The notes: generated by a model not told the origin, from the letters alone. DNA of 64,000 nucleotides from Dyella_B jejuensis (GCF_044904675.1 NZ_JADIKJ010000012.1:62001-126000); one strand, 5' to 3'. Counted from the first letter of the stretch, positions 1-9,604 are shown. Numbers and translations: made by a program.

Positions 1-896
1 TAGCGGCGATCATGGCCCGGCCGATCCTTGACATAGGTGATCAGCGACTCGCGCTTGCGCCCGTCGGCCAGGGGGCGGCGTTCGTCCAATAGCGCGCAGA
101 TGGTCTTGACGACCGTGATATTGGTGCGCTCGGCGTTACCGCCCACGTTATACGTTTCACCCACCCGCCCGGCCTCCAGCACACGCCGGATGGCCGAGCA
201 ATGGTCGCCGACATACAGCCAGTCGCGGATGTTCAAGCCATCCCCGTACACCGGCAGGGGTTCGCCAGCCAACGCTTTCTGGATCACCAGCGGGATCAGT
301 TTCTCGGGAAATTGGTTGGGGCCGTAGTTGTTGGAGCAATTGGTAGTGAGCGTGGGCAATCCATAGGTATGGTGGAAAGCCCGCACCAGGTGATCGGACG
401 CGGCCTTGGATGCGGAGTAAGGGGAATTGGGCGCGTAGGGCGTGCTTTCGGTGAACTTGCCTTCCGCGCCGAGGGAGCCGTAGACCTCGTCGGTGGAGAC
501 GTGGAGGAAGCGGAAGGCGTCGCGTGCCGGGCTTTCGAGGTTGCGCCAGAAGTCGCGAACCGACTCCAATAGCGCTAAGGTGCCTACGACGTTGGTGTGG
601 ATGAAAGCAGTTGGAGCGTCGATTGATCGATCGACATGGGATTCGGCGGCGAAATTGATGACAGAGTCGGGCTGGTGCTTGGTCAGCAAGCGCTGAAGCA
701 GATCACGATCGCCAATATCGCCCCGTACAAATACGTGTTGTCCATCGTCGGCGAGCGGCTTAAGTGTATCGACATTGCCCGCGTAGGTAAGTTTGTCAAG
801 GTTTACTACTCGGAAGCCTTTGGCTATCGCCTGCAGCACGAAATTGGCTCCAATGAAACCGGCTCCGCCGGTAACGAGCAGTACTTTCATTTTCAT
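1..896 (-). CDS. rfbB: dTDP-glucose 4,6-dehydratase (3' end outside window)
   Basis: Converts dTDP-glucose to dTDP-4-keto-6-deoxyglucose, the second step of dTDP-rhamnose synthesis, in the cytoplasm. About 298 residues are visible and the frame is open at the left edge. The N-terminus has the Rossmann motif TGGAGFIGANF. Further on are the family's STDEVYG motif (Thr-Asp-Glu catalytic group) and YSASKAASD (catalytic Tyr-x-x-x-Lys). The ATG at 896 is chosen because GGGAG lies about six bases upstream on the minus strand; a second ATG at 890 is possible. It is divergent from metB, and the other rml genes presumably lie to the left, outside the window. The product is the usual precursor for rhamnose or other 6-deoxy sugars of O-antigen. 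Confidence 0.93.
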   Translation of the reverse strand, partial: MKMKVLLVTGGAGFIGANFVLQAIAKGFRVVNLDKLTYAGNVDTLKPLADDGQHVFVRGDIGDRDLLQRLLTKHQPDSVINFAAESHVDRSIDAPTAFIHTNVVGTLALLESVRDFWRNLESPARDAFRFLHVSTDEVYGSLGAEGKFTESTPYAPNSPYSASKAASDHLVRAFHHTYGLPTLTTNCSNNYGPNQFPEKLIPLVIQKALAGEPLPVYGDGLNIRDWLYVGDHCSAIRRVLEAGRVGETYNVGGNAERTNITVVKTICALLDERRPLADGRKRESLITYVKDRPGHDRR

Positions 897-1737
897 ATCG
901 AACTCCCAGGTGGCTACTTATTTTGTCATATGGAAGGTTTTCTGGGCAGTTCGAAGGAAACATGTCGCCATGGGTCAAGCCTTACGGCTAACTTTTTAAA
1001 AATGTTACGCAGTATGTTGACACTTGAACTAGAAAGAATGGGTTCTGCTAGCTTTGGTAGCATTTGGAATACGGCCTAACGGGGCGGTGACGATATTGCT
1101 CCCCCTCATCTGGCCACCAGTGTTGGCGACCTATTGTTTTACATGCGCCACACTCATTCGTTGAGCCTGAAGCGTGATGAATAAGGGTGGCAGATAAGGA
1201 TGATTTCAATCGCCCTGCTGGGCTTGAGCGAATGTTTTTTACCGAACTATTGCTTGATTGACATGCCGATCAATGTGCCCCGTACGACTCAAGCCAGACT
1301 TGTTTCTGCCGAGACTGTACTTCGTACCTGCAAGAGCCACCATATCCGCTCGGATGTTATTGAACGGGCGTCCTGGAGTCGGTTTGGCGAGCCGCGCGTA
1401 GGGGAAATCAACTGGCCAGCAATCGACGGTCTTGAGCACTTATAGGCATATCGCTCGCAGCGTTGTGACTCCACTTTAAGTCGGGGGGGCTTGATGGTCT
1501 TGTTATTGGCGCTTAGATATGTTAACGCATTTCGGCGACGGTTGTGCTGTCATCAGTGCATCAGACGGCTGATGATGCAGAAGACTGCACCTGCACACTC
1601 CTAGCAGATCTTCAGCGCGCAAGTATCTTCATGCTAAGAGCGCGCGATCTGAAAGGCTTAACTTTAGCAGTTCAGCTGGTGCAGGTAAGATGGTGGGTTT
1701 ATGGCGCAAGTCATCCAGCCAAGGGGATGCGGATCGT
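897..1737. other. intergenic region between divergent rfbB and metB
   Basis: About 840 bases with no convincing gene. Short open frames occur on both strands but lack ribosome binding sites and protein-like composition. It should hold the promoters of rfbB (leftward) and metB (rightward). Two met-box-like octamers lie in register at 1563-1570 and 1579-1586. No clear sigma-70 promoter could be fixed by eye. Confidence 0.5.
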
Positions 1738-2907
1738 ATGAGGAAATCGAGAAAAAGCGGCTTGCTGGGCATGGGTACCCGGGCTATTCATGCCGGTCAG
1801 GCGCCTGACCCTGGCACAGGCGCGATTATGACGCCCATTTATGCGACCTCCACATACGTACAGCAGAGTCCAGGCAAGCATAAAGGCTTTGAATATTCTC
1901 GAACGCAAAATCCTACGAGGATGGCCTATGAACGTTGCGTCGCGGATCTGGAAGGGGGCGTCGCTGGTTTCGCTTTTGGTTCCGGCTTGGCGGCGGCGGC
2001 TACCACACTCGACCTTCTTGACAGTGGCTGCCATGTCATAGCGATGGATGACCTGTATGGCGGCAGCTATCGCTTATTCGAAAAAGTGCGTCGCCGCTCG
2101 GCTGGGTTGGACTTCAGTTTCATCGATCTTAACGATGGCGATGCGCTCAAGGCTGCCCTGAAACCGAGCACACGTATGATATGGGCGGAAACGCCTACCA
2201 ACCCGATGCTTAAACTGGTAGACCTGCCTAAAGTTGCTCGTTTTGCAAAGAGGCACGGGCTGATTCTCGTAGTGGACAACACCTTTTGCTCGCCCATATT
2301 GCAACGGCCTCTGGAGCATGGTGCAGATCTGGTACTGCACTCGGCGACAAAGTATCTCAACGGTCATTCGGATATGGTGGGTGGAATCGTTGTGGCTGGT
2401 AGCACGGAGTTAGCCCAGCAAATGGCGTTTCTGCAGAATTCGGTCGGAGCAATCGCCGGCCCTTTCGATTCCTTTCTCGCCATGCGAGGGCTGAAAACAC
2501 TGCATTTGCGCATGAACGCACATTGCACAAGCGCGCTCGAATTGGCCCGATGGCTGGCTAAGCATCCTGCAGTCGAGCGGGTGATCTATCCGGGGTTAAA
2601 GAGCCATCCACAACATGCGTTGGCGAAGCGGCAAATGAATGGTTTTGGCGGCATCATCTCAGTGGAAGTAAAAGGTGGTCTGAGGAAGGCGCGGCGCGTG
2701 CTTGAGTATTGCGAATTGTTCGCGCTTGCCGAGTCGCTAGGTGGCGTGGAAAGTCTTATTGAGCATCCGGCTATCATGACGCACGCCTCTGTGCCTGCCG
2801 CGAACCGTAAAAGACTGGGCATAAGCGATGGGCTGATTCGATTGTCGGTCGGTGTGGAAGATTTAGCTGATTTACGCGATGAATTGGCCATGGCGTTAGA
2901 TAGATAG
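1738..2907 (+). CDS. metB: cystathionine gamma-synthase/lyase family PLP enzyme
   Basis: Trans-sulfuration enzyme of the Cys/Met metabolism PLP family, 389 residues, which is the normal length. It makes or cleaves cystathionine in the cytoplasm. Visible family motifs are GTRAIHAGQ near the N-terminus, YSRTQNPTR (PLP phosphate and substrate contacts) and SATKYLNGHSD with the Schiff-base lysine. The start is set at the ATG at 1738 because AAGGGGAT lies about ten bases upstream; an in-frame ATG at 1690 has no such site. Synthase and lyase activity cannot be told apart by eye. In Xanthomonas the gene called metB marks one border of the LPS locus, and here it is followed after 31 bases by the O-antigen exporter, so co-transcription is likely. 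Confidence 0.9.
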   Translation: MRKSRKSGLLGMGTRAIHAGQAPDPGTGAIMTPIYATSTYVQQSPGKHKGFEYSRTQNPTRMAYERCVADLEGGVAGFAFGSGLAAAATTLDLLDSGCHVIAMDDLYGGSYRLFEKVRRRSAGLDFSFIDLNDGDALKAALKPSTRMIWAETPTNPMLKLVDLPKVARFAKRHGLILVVDNTFCSPILQRPLEHGADLVLHSATKYLNGHSDMVGGIVVAGSTELAQQMAFLQNSVGAIAGPFDSFLAMRGLKTLHLRMNAHCTSALELARWLAKHPAVERVIYPGLKSHPQHALAKRQMNGFGGIISVEVKGGLRKARRVLEYCELFALAESLGGVESLIEHPAIMTHASVPAANRKRLGISDGLIRLSVGVEDLADLRDELAMALDR

Positions 2908-2938
2908 GGCCAATGGCCACAGTGATGGAGATATTAAG

Positions 2939-3772
2939 TTGGAGTTTTATGTTGCCAGCACCAGTACTTCGCAAGCATCGGGGCCATTCAGTGCGCTCAG
3001 AACATACCGATCGCTGGCGCTTGAACTTGCCAAGCGAGATGTTTTGGGCCGCTATCGTGGTGCCAGTTTCGGATTGTTCTGGTCGCTGATCAGTCCATTC
3101 TTAATGCTGATGGTTTATTCATTTGCTTTCGGTTTCGTAATGAAATCGAGATGGCCACAGGCGGCCCAGGGGCACGTGCATTACTCGATCATTCTGTTCG
3201 TAGGGCTGATAGTGCATGGTTTCTTTGCGGAATGCCTCAATCGCTCTCCTCATTTGATCACTAGCAACACCAATTTTGTCAAACGGGTAATTTTTCCCCT
3301 CGAAATCTTGCCATGGCCGATGGTGGCGTCAGCGTTGTTTCATACACTCATGAATTTTGTCGTGTTTCTGGCCTTGCATATAGTGCTTGACCACACTGTT
3401 GTGTGGACGATCGTATTTTTGCCACTAGTATTGTTGCCGTTAGTCTTGCTGACATTAGGCGTATCCTGGTTACTGGCTGCGCTGGGGGTCTATCTGCGCG
3501 ATATCAGTCAGATCACAGGCGTATTGGCCACGGCGATGTTGTTTCTGTCGACAGCCATGTTTCCGATCGATGCATTGCCGCCACAATATCGCTGGCTGTT
3601 ATTGATAAACCCATTATCCTTCATTATTGATCAGGAAAGAAATGTTGCTTTGTGGGGCATCCTTCCCAATTGGATTGGGCTGGGCATCTATACATTGTTT
3701 GCATCGGCTGCTTTGTATCTGGGCTATACGGTGTTTCGTTTGACGCGACGGGGATTCGCCGATGTCATCTGA
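2939..3772 (+). CDS. wzm: O-antigen ABC transporter permease (Wzm)
   Basis: Inner-membrane subunit of the ABC-2 type exporter that moves undecaprenyl-linked O-polysaccharide to the periplasm. It has 277 residues and about six hydrophobic segments, with an N-terminal amphipathic stretch (LALELAKRDVLGRYRGA) of the kind seen in Wzm/TagG proteins. The only reasonable in-frame start is TTG at 2939, supported by GGAG eight bases upstream. The gene overlaps wzt by 11 bases, so the two are translationally coupled. An ABC exporter implies that the polymer is finished in the cytoplasm; no Wzx/Wzy-type flippase or polymerase was recognised among the visible genes. Confidence 0.9.
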   Translation: MEFYVASTSTSQASGPFSALRTYRSLALELAKRDVLGRYRGASFGLFWSLISPFLMLMVYSFAFGFVMKSRWPQAAQGHVHYSIILFVGLIVHGFFAECLNRSPHLITSNTNFVKRVIFPLEILPWPMVASALFHTLMNFVVFLALHIVLDHTVVWTIVFLPLVLLPLVLLTLGVSWLLAALGVYLRDISQITGVLATAMLFLSTAMFPIDALPPQYRWLLLINPLSFIIDQERNVALWGILPNWIGLGIYTLFASAALYLGYTVFRLTRRGFADVI

Positions 3773-5171
3773 GCTGGCGATTCAAATCGAGCATGTAGGC
3801 AAGGTATTTCCAGTTTACGACAAGCCAATCCATCGGCTATATCAGATGATGTCTTCGCGCGGGGCTAAGCAACGCTGGTATCGGGAGTTTCATGCGCTGC
3901 GGGACGTCTCTGTACAGGTGCGCAGAGGTGAGACACTCGGCGTGGTCGGACGAAACGGGTCCGGCAAGTCGACACTTCTTCAGATCATTTGCGGGACATT
4001 GATGCCATCGACAGGCCGCATCCAAATCAGCGGGCGCATCGCAGCATTGCTCGAACTCGGTGCTGGCTTTAATCCGGAATTTACGGGGCGAGAGAATGTT
4101 ATTCTTTATGGCGCCATACTTGGACTCAGCCGACTGGAAGTCGAAACGCGCTTTGATGAAATAGCGGCGTTCGCTGAAATCGGCGATTTCATGGATCAGC
4201 CAGTAAAGTGCTACTCAAGCGGCATGTATGTACGTCTTGCGTTTGCAGTGGCAATCCATGTTACGCCAGATATTCTCGTGGTCGATGAGGCATTATCCGT
4301 AGGTGATGAAGCATTTCAGCGAAAATGTTTCGCGAGGATCAATCGGATTCGGGACGATGGTGCAACTGTGCTGTTTGTTTCGCACTCTGCCGGCATCGTT
4401 ACCCAGCTCTGTGATCGTGCCATCTTGCTGGATCAGGGCGAACTGCTGACCCAGGGATCGCCAAAATTTGTAGTATCGCGTTATCAAAAAATGCTTTATA
4501 TGCCGCCAGAGCGCGTCGAAGCTCTACGCGAATTGATTCGTGCAGAGCGCGAGGACGATGCTGAAGCGGGCGATAGTCCACGCCTGTCGGAAATCGAGCG
4601 GCAAGACGCAAAACTGGTTGCTTCGGCGGATCAGCCCCGCGCACCGAAGGATCCGGAAGACTCGCGGGGATGGTTTGATGAAGGGTTGGTACCAAAAAGT
4701 ACTATCCGTTACGACACGCACGGCGCGTGCATTGAGCAACCGCATATCGAGACACCGGAAGGCCGCAAAGTAAATGTGCTGCGTTCGGGCCAAGAGTACG
4801 TTTTTATCTATCGGGTCGATTTTCGGGAAGCTGCTGCGGGAGTTCGTTGCGGAATGTTGATTAAGACCTTGACCGGACTCGAGCTGGGTGGGGGCGCTAG
4901 TAGCTTGCCGCAGGATTCGATCACCCTGGTCGAGGCTGGCCAAACTGTCGAAGTACGTTTCCGCTTCCGCTGCCTGCTCGATGGGGGTACCTACTTCACC
5001 AATGCGGGTGTATTGGCGCGTGTCGGTGAAGAGGAAACGTATGTCGATAGACTAATCGATGCGACGATGTTTCGTGTAATGCCGCAACCCGAACGCCTGG
5101 CAACGGGTGTAGTCGACTTCTGCATTACATCTGAAGTTCAGTTGATGGATCAAAGCAAGGTAGGAGCATGA
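3762..5171 (+). CDS. wzt: O-antigen ABC transporter ATPase with C-terminal carbohydrate-binding domain (Wzt)
   Basis: ATPase partner of Wzm, 469 residues. The first about 250 residues are the nucleotide-binding domain: Walker A GRNGSGKS (about 62-70), signature YSSGM (about 150), Walker B ILVVDEAL (about 170) and the H-loop VSHS. Residues about 330-469 match the position and length of the Wzt C-terminal domain, which in E. coli O9a-type systems binds the modified non-reducing end of the chain before export. Such a domain suggests the polymer carries a terminal cap. The start overlaps wzm by 11 bases and the stop overlaps the next gene by four (ATGA), marking a tight operon. Confidence 0.92.
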   Translation: MSSELAIQIEHVGKVFPVYDKPIHRLYQMMSSRGAKQRWYREFHALRDVSVQVRRGETLGVVGRNGSGKSTLLQIICGTLMPSTGRIQISGRIAALLELGAGFNPEFTGRENVILYGAILGLSRLEVETRFDEIAAFAEIGDFMDQPVKCYSSGMYVRLAFAVAIHVTPDILVVDEALSVGDEAFQRKCFARINRIRDDGATVLFVSHSAGIVTQLCDRAILLDQGELLTQGSPKFVVSRYQKMLYMPPERVEALRELIRAEREDDAEAGDSPRLSEIERQDAKLVASADQPRAPKDPEDSRGWFDEGLVPKSTIRYDTHGACIEQPHIETPEGRKVNVLRSGQEYVFIYRVDFREAAAGVRCGMLIKTLTGLELGGGASSLPQDSITLVEAGQTVEVRFRFRCLLDGGTYFTNAGVLARVGEEETYVDRLIDATMFRVMPQPERLATGVVDFCITSEVQLMDQSKVGA

Positions 5172-8100
5172 GCCAGAAGCAACACGATCGCCGGCAAGCT
5201 TTGCTTGTCCTTGGCATGCATCGAAGTGGTACCTCGGCGCTGACGAGGGTTATCAACTTACACGGCGTGACGTTGGGATCGAAGCTATCAGAGGCTGCGT
5301 TCGATAACGAGGCAGGTTTTTGGGAAAATCAGCATTTTGTTTCGTTTCACGAACGATTGCTCAGTGCGCTCGATTCAAGCTGGGACGATACGCGAGAACT
5401 ACGCAAAGGTTGGCTTGACGAGCCAGAGATGGCCGTCTTCCTAGACGAGCTTATAACACTGATTGTCAGTGAATTTGGCGATTCTTCGATCTGGGCCGTA
5501 AAGGACCCTCGTCTATGTCGCCTATTGCCTTTGTGGCTGATGGCGCTGGAGCGACTGGATATTCAAGCAAAGTTAATCTTCGCGATGCGCGATCCTGCGG
5601 AGGTGGTTGGGTCGCTCATGCGGCGCAATGGCCTTTCTGCAGCGTCCGCATCGCTAATGTGGCTTCGACATCTTGTCGAGCCCATGCGGCTATCGCAAGG
5701 CTTGCCTCGATGCATAGCGAACTATAACGAATTACTGGAGGATTGGCAGTCTTGCATAGCGCGCATAGCGGCAAATCTGAAGGTAGAGTGGCCCATTTCA
5801 TCCAAGCATTGCGCGGCTGAGATCGGTGCGCACCTTTCAATGGATTTACGGCATCAAAGAAGGGAGCAGGCTAAGCATTTGCTGCCTCATTTATGGGCGC
5901 AGCCTTTGTTTGAAGTCTACGAAAAGTCTTGTTTGGTAGCGCATGACCAAGCGCATTGGCCCGAATTAGATGCAGCCCTAACCGAGCTAATGAATCAACT
6001 TGAATTTGCTCGTCCGCTGATCGCGGATATGGGTCCAAAATCGCTTCTCGATCAGCGACTGGCTGAGGCGGAGCAGGAAGGCGTCCTTAAAATTGCTGCA
6101 GCTCGGGCCGAGATGAGTAGGCTTCGTCTTGAGCGGGACGAAGTGCATCGTGAGCTTGGCGAAGTGCGTCGTGAGCTTGATGAGGTACGCCTCAAATCGA
6201 ATGAAAATAGTCAACAGTTGATTGTCGCGCGTGGGGAGATCGCCAAATATCAGTCGCATATTAGGTTACTTGAGCAAGCGAACGAAGAGCTGAAAATGAT
6301 AAAGGCCAGCCGTTCCTGGCGTTTGACGCGGCCACTGCGCGTGCTGGCGCGCATTATTCGCCATCGGGGAATTGCTGACGCGGATCGTGTAAAGCTCAAG
6401 CAGGCTTTATCGCCTGAAACAGTAAACGATATGCCTAATTTGGAAGTGGCAGGTCGTTCGAAAATTCAATTGGCACAGCCATTGGCTGATCGGCGAGATG
6501 TTTTCGTTTGGTCGGTCATTGACTGGCATTTTCGGATACAGCGACCGCAACATCTCTCACGGGAGCTTGCTGCCAGTGGCCATCGAGTGTTCTACATCTC
6601 AAATCTTTTTGTTGATCGCTCTGGCCCCGGTTTCACTGTCGATCCGCTTGATAGTGAGGGCAGATTGTTCAGGGTCCGGCTCTATCTAAAAGGTAGCCCA
6701 GCAATCTATCTGGCCATACCGACGCCGGATGCTCAGGAGCAATTGCGCGCGAGCTTGGGTGAGCTGCTTGCTTGGACGCATAGTCATTCTTGCTTGTCGC
6801 TTGTCGAGCATCCTTTTTGGCTGGAGACCGCGCGTATTCTGCCAAACCGGCGTATTGCTTATGATTGCATGGACCATCATGGCGGTTTCGCCGATAACAG
6901 TCCTGAAATTTTGGCGCGTGAGGTCGAATTGATGCGCATTGCCGACCTGTTGGTAGTGACGTCAGATTGGCTTTACGAAGAGACGCGCCAGCACAATCCG
7001 CGCCGACTGATGGTCCGCAATGCCTGTCAGTACGAGCATTTTGCAATGGAACCCGAGGCGGTTTTCAAGGACGAGCAAGGGCGCAAGATTATCGGGTACT
7101 ACGGCGCAATCGCCGAATGGCTTGATTTGGATCTGGTAGAAAGAGTTGCCAAGTGTTTTGCCGATTGTCTGGTTCTTATGGTGGGTGCCGATACGGCCGG
7201 TGCGCAGCAGCGACTGAAGCATCTGACAAATATTCAATTCACCGGTGAAGTGCCATACGCGAAATTGCCGTTCTACTTATCCAGCTTCGATGTGTGCATG
7301 CTGCCTTTTCAGATTATTCCTCTGACACTCGCCACTAATCCGGTTAAGGTCTACGAATATTTGAGCGCAGGCAAAGAAGTTGTGTCGATTATGCTGCCAG
7401 AGATCCGACAGTTTGGTGAGCTTGTGCGCAGCGCTACGGATCATCAATCATTCATCGAGGCTATGCGCGCAGCGCTTGCAGTGCAGCCAGATCCCGAGGT
7501 GATTGCAAGGCGTAAGCAATTTGCTTCTGAGCAGACGTGGATGCATCGTGTTAATGATTTAAATAACGGCATCGCAGCATTAACTGAGCCACGTGTAAGC
7601 GTGATCGTGGTGACTTACAATAATCTTGATCTGACGGATGCTTGTTTAACTAGCCTCGAAAAGCATAGCGCATACACTAATCTAGAAGTGATCGTGGTCG
7701 ATAATGCATCATCCGACGATACGGCTGCTTATTTGAAGACTTGGGCGAATGCCTCAGGTAACCGACGTATCATTCTCAATTCTGAAAACCGAGGATTTGC
7801 CGCGGCAAACAATCAGGGTCTTGAAGTTGCGACTGGCGACTATTTGGTGCTCCTGAATAACGACACTTATGTTACGCCAGGTTGGATTGCTACGTTGGTT
7901 GGTCATATGCAGCGGACCAGTACGCTTGGTTTGCTCGGACCCGTCACCAACAACATCGGAAACGAAGCTCGTATCGATATCGACTACACCGATATGGATG
8001 AGATGCTGAGGGCGGCTCGCCAATACACGGCTTACCATGTTGGCATGTTGACGCCGTTGCGAACAGCGGCATTCTTTTGCGTCATGATGTCAAGAGCTGT

Positions 8101-8353
8101 TTATGAAAAGATCGGACCGTTAGACGAATCTTTTGGTGTCGGATTTTTCGAGGACGATGACTATTGTCGCCGCGTAGAGCAAGCAGGATGGAGTATAGCT
8201 TGCGCGGATGATGTCTTCATTCACCATAATCTGTCCGCGTCATTTAACAAGCTGAAGCAAGAGAGGCGACAGGAGCTCTTCGAAAAAAATAGGGCGATCT
8301 ACGAGGCTAAATGGGGTGCTTGGATGCCTCATGGTTATCGAATAAAGGAGTGA
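5168..8353 (+). CDS. sulfotransferase / coiled-coil / two-glycosyltransferase fusion protein
   Basis: Large cytoplasmic enzyme of 1061 residues with four visible parts. Residues 1-280 look like a PAPS-dependent sulfotransferase: GMHRSGTSAL at 16-25 (5'-phosphosulfate loop), KDPR at 112-115 and RDPAEVVGS at 141-149 (3'-phosphate site). Residues about 296-380 form a charged coiled coil with three near-identical heptads. Residues about 440-795 resemble a GT-B glycosyltransferase. Residues about 808-1061 are a GT-A family 2 transferase, starting VSVIVVTYNNLDL and containing LLNNDTYV. It starts in an ATGA overlap with wzt. It probably builds and modifies the exported polymer; sugar specificity and true sulfotransferase activity are inferred. 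Adjacent cysD-cysNC could supply PAPS. Confidence 0.82.
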   Translation: MSQKQHDRRQALLVLGMHRSGTSALTRVINLHGVTLGSKLSEAAFDNEAGFWENQHFVSFHERLLSALDSSWDDTRELRKGWLDEPEMAVFLDELITLIVSEFGDSSIWAVKDPRLCRLLPLWLMALERLDIQAKLIFAMRDPAEVVGSLMRRNGLSAASASLMWLRHLVEPMRLSQGLPRCIANYNELLEDWQSCIARIAANLKVEWPISSKHCAAEIGAHLSMDLRHQRREQAKHLLPHLWAQPLFEVYEKSCLVAHDQAHWPELDAALTELMNQLEFARPLIADMGPKSLLDQRLAEAEQEGVLKIAAARAEMSRLRLERDEVHRELGEVRRELDEVRLKSNENSQQLIVARGEIAKYQSHIRLLEQANEELKMIKASRSWRLTRPLRVLARIIRHRGIADADRVKLKQALSPETVNDMPNLEVAGRSKIQLAQPLADRRDVFVWSVIDWHFRIQRPQHLSRELAASGHRVFYISNLFVDRSGPGFTVDPLDSEGRLFRVRLYLKGSPAIYLAIPTPDAQEQLRASLGELLAWTHSHSCLSLVEHPFWLETARILPNRRIAYDCMDHHGGFADNSPEILAREVELMRIADLLVVTSDWLYEETRQHNPRRLMVRNACQYEHFAMEPEAVFKDEQGRKIIGYYGAIAEWLDLDLVERVAKCFADCLVLMVGADTAGAQQRLKHLTNIQFTGEVPYAKLPFYLSSFDVCMLPFQIIPLTLATNPVKVYEYLSAGKEVVSIMLPEIRQFGELVRSATDHQSFIEAMRAALAVQPDPEVIARRKQFASEQTWMHRVNDLNNGIAALTEPRVSVIVVTYNNLDLTDACLTSLEKHSAYTNLEVIVVDNASSDDTAAYLKTWANASGNRRIILNSENRGFAAANNQGLEVATGDYLVLLNNDTYVTPGWIATLVGHMQRTSTLGLLGPVTNNIGNEARIDIDYTDMDEMLRAARQYTAYHVGMLTPLRTAAFFCVMMSRAVYEKIGPLDESFGVGFFEDDDYCRRVEQAGWSIACADDVFIHHNLSASFNKLKQERRQELFEKNRAIYEAKWGAWMPHGYRIKE
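6140..6195 (+). repeat. 21-bp tandem repeat encoding coiled-coil heptads
   Basis: Units 6140-6160 and 6161-6181 differ at only a few bases (shared core GAAGTGC.TCGTGAGCTTG), and a third, more diverged and partial copy starts at 6182. Each unit encodes one heptad of the type (D/G)EV(H/R)REL, so gain or loss of a unit keeps the frame and lengthens or shortens the coiled coil by one heptad. Confidence 0.85.
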
Positions 8354-8360
8354 TGCGCGT

Positions 8361-9536
8361 ATGATCGCCAGTGGTTACACAGGGAGCAAAATTCCGCGAG
8401 TGAAACAACTCTCGTCAACAATGACGCTTGCCGATGGTCTGGAAAATCGAAAGGATAATTTCTTATTGTTGCGCTTTATTGCAGCCAGCATGGTGATTTA
8501 TGGTCATGGTGGGGCTATAGCCAATACCAAAGGGGCATCGCCCGATTTATTTTTACGCCTCGGTTGGGGTATTTATTCGGGCACCTTAGCGGTTTGTATT
8601 TTTTTTGTTGTCAGTGGCTTCATGATTGCTGGTAGTTATCTGCGGCGTCAGCACCTGGCAGACTTCCTTTGGGCAAGGTTATTGCGTATCTACCCTGCAT
8701 ACTTTTGTTGTCTTGTAATATGTGCTGTTGTATTGGGTGCAGTCTATACCGCGCTCCCATTAAATCAGTACTTTGAAAATACCGGGGTTCTTCACTATGT
8801 CACTCAGAATGTCAAGTTGCAGACGACTATGGTGTGGACGTTACCCGAAGTATTTGACGGTAATCCTCATGATTCAGTTATCAATGGTGCGATCTGGACT
8901 TTGCCTGCAGAATTCCGGATGTATCTTTGGGTTGCAATCGTTGGTGCGCTCGGCATTTTATCTCGCCGCTGGCTTTGTGCATTAATTATTGCTGTGCTTT
9001 TTGGCTTGGGTATATTACGACCGGATGCAGATATATTTATGATTCCGAGTATATATCTACATTTGGCCGCGATGTTCGGCATTGGTACGCTATGCTATTT
9101 ATTCCGTGACCATGTTCCGGTGGGCTGGCCATACGTGGCCGCCGCTGTAATTTTAGCCTATCTTCTGCGCAATACGGTTTTTTATCAATTTGCTTTAGGG
9201 CTGGCAATAGCTCAATTCTCCTTTGCGTTTGCTTATTGTCTGCCATGGTATGGATTTAATCGTTTTGGCGACTATTCTTATGGGATCTATCTCTGGGGCT
9301 ATCCTATGCAACAAGCGCTTGCGCATCATTTCCCGTTAATGGGGCCAAAACATAATGCCTGTTTTGCGTTTATGCTTGCGCTCGCCATGGCGTTGCTGTC
9401 GTGGCATTTCATCGAAAAACCATCGCTTATGTTGAAAAGCCTACCAGGAAAATTATTTCGGTATTTTAAAAGTGTTTCTGGATGGTCGGACTCGGAGAAA
9501 TCTTCCAGAGTGGTATCGAAGTTAGGACCAAATTGA
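8361..9536 (+). CDS. membrane acyltransferase, acyltransferase-3 (OafA/YrhL) family
   Basis: Integral membrane O-acyltransferase of 391 residues with about ten hydrophobic segments. The family signature is at the N-terminus, FLLLRFIAASMVIYGHG, whose histidine is expected to be catalytic, followed by FFVVSGFMI. Such enzymes acetylate or otherwise acylate sugars of O-antigen or exopolysaccharide, usually from cytoplasmic acyl-CoA. The ATG at 8361 has AAAGGAG about ten bases upstream and lies seven bases after the preceding stop. Base composition is clearly more AT-rich than in the flanking housekeeping genes, which fits an exchanged O-antigen gene. The acyl group and the acceptor sugar cannot be read from the sequence. 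Confidence 0.85.
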   Translation: MIASGYTGSKIPRVKQLSSTMTLADGLENRKDNFLLLRFIAASMVIYGHGGAIANTKGASPDLFLRLGWGIYSGTLAVCIFFVVSGFMIAGSYLRRQHLADFLWARLLRIYPAYFCCLVICAVVLGAVYTALPLNQYFENTGVLHYVTQNVKLQTTMVWTLPEVFDGNPHDSVINGAIWTLPAEFRMYLWVAIVGALGILSRRWLCALIIAVLFGLGILRPDADIFMIPSIYLHLAAMFGIGTLCYLFRDHVPVGWPYVAAAVILAYLLRNTVFYQFALGLAIAQFSFAFAYCLPWYGFNRFGDYSYGIYLWGYPMQQALAHHFPLMGPKHNACFAFMLALAMALLSWHFIEKPSLMLKSLPGKLFRYFKSVSGWSDSEKSSRVVSKLGPN

Positions 9537-9604
9537 TTCAGCTATTAGCAAGAGCTTTAAATTCAAGAGCAATGTAGAAGTTGCTGCTGAATCTGGGAGA
9601 TATT

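Noticed and set aside
1082..1093. ops/JUMPstart-like GGCGGTGACGAT upstream of the LPS operon
   Set aside because: Two mismatches to the short ops core and no supporting flanking JUMPstart sequence; expected by chance in GC-rich DNA.
1200..1445. Open frame of 81 codons between rfbB and metB
   Set aside because: No ribosome binding site and no protein-like pattern; equal-sized frames exist on the opposite strand.
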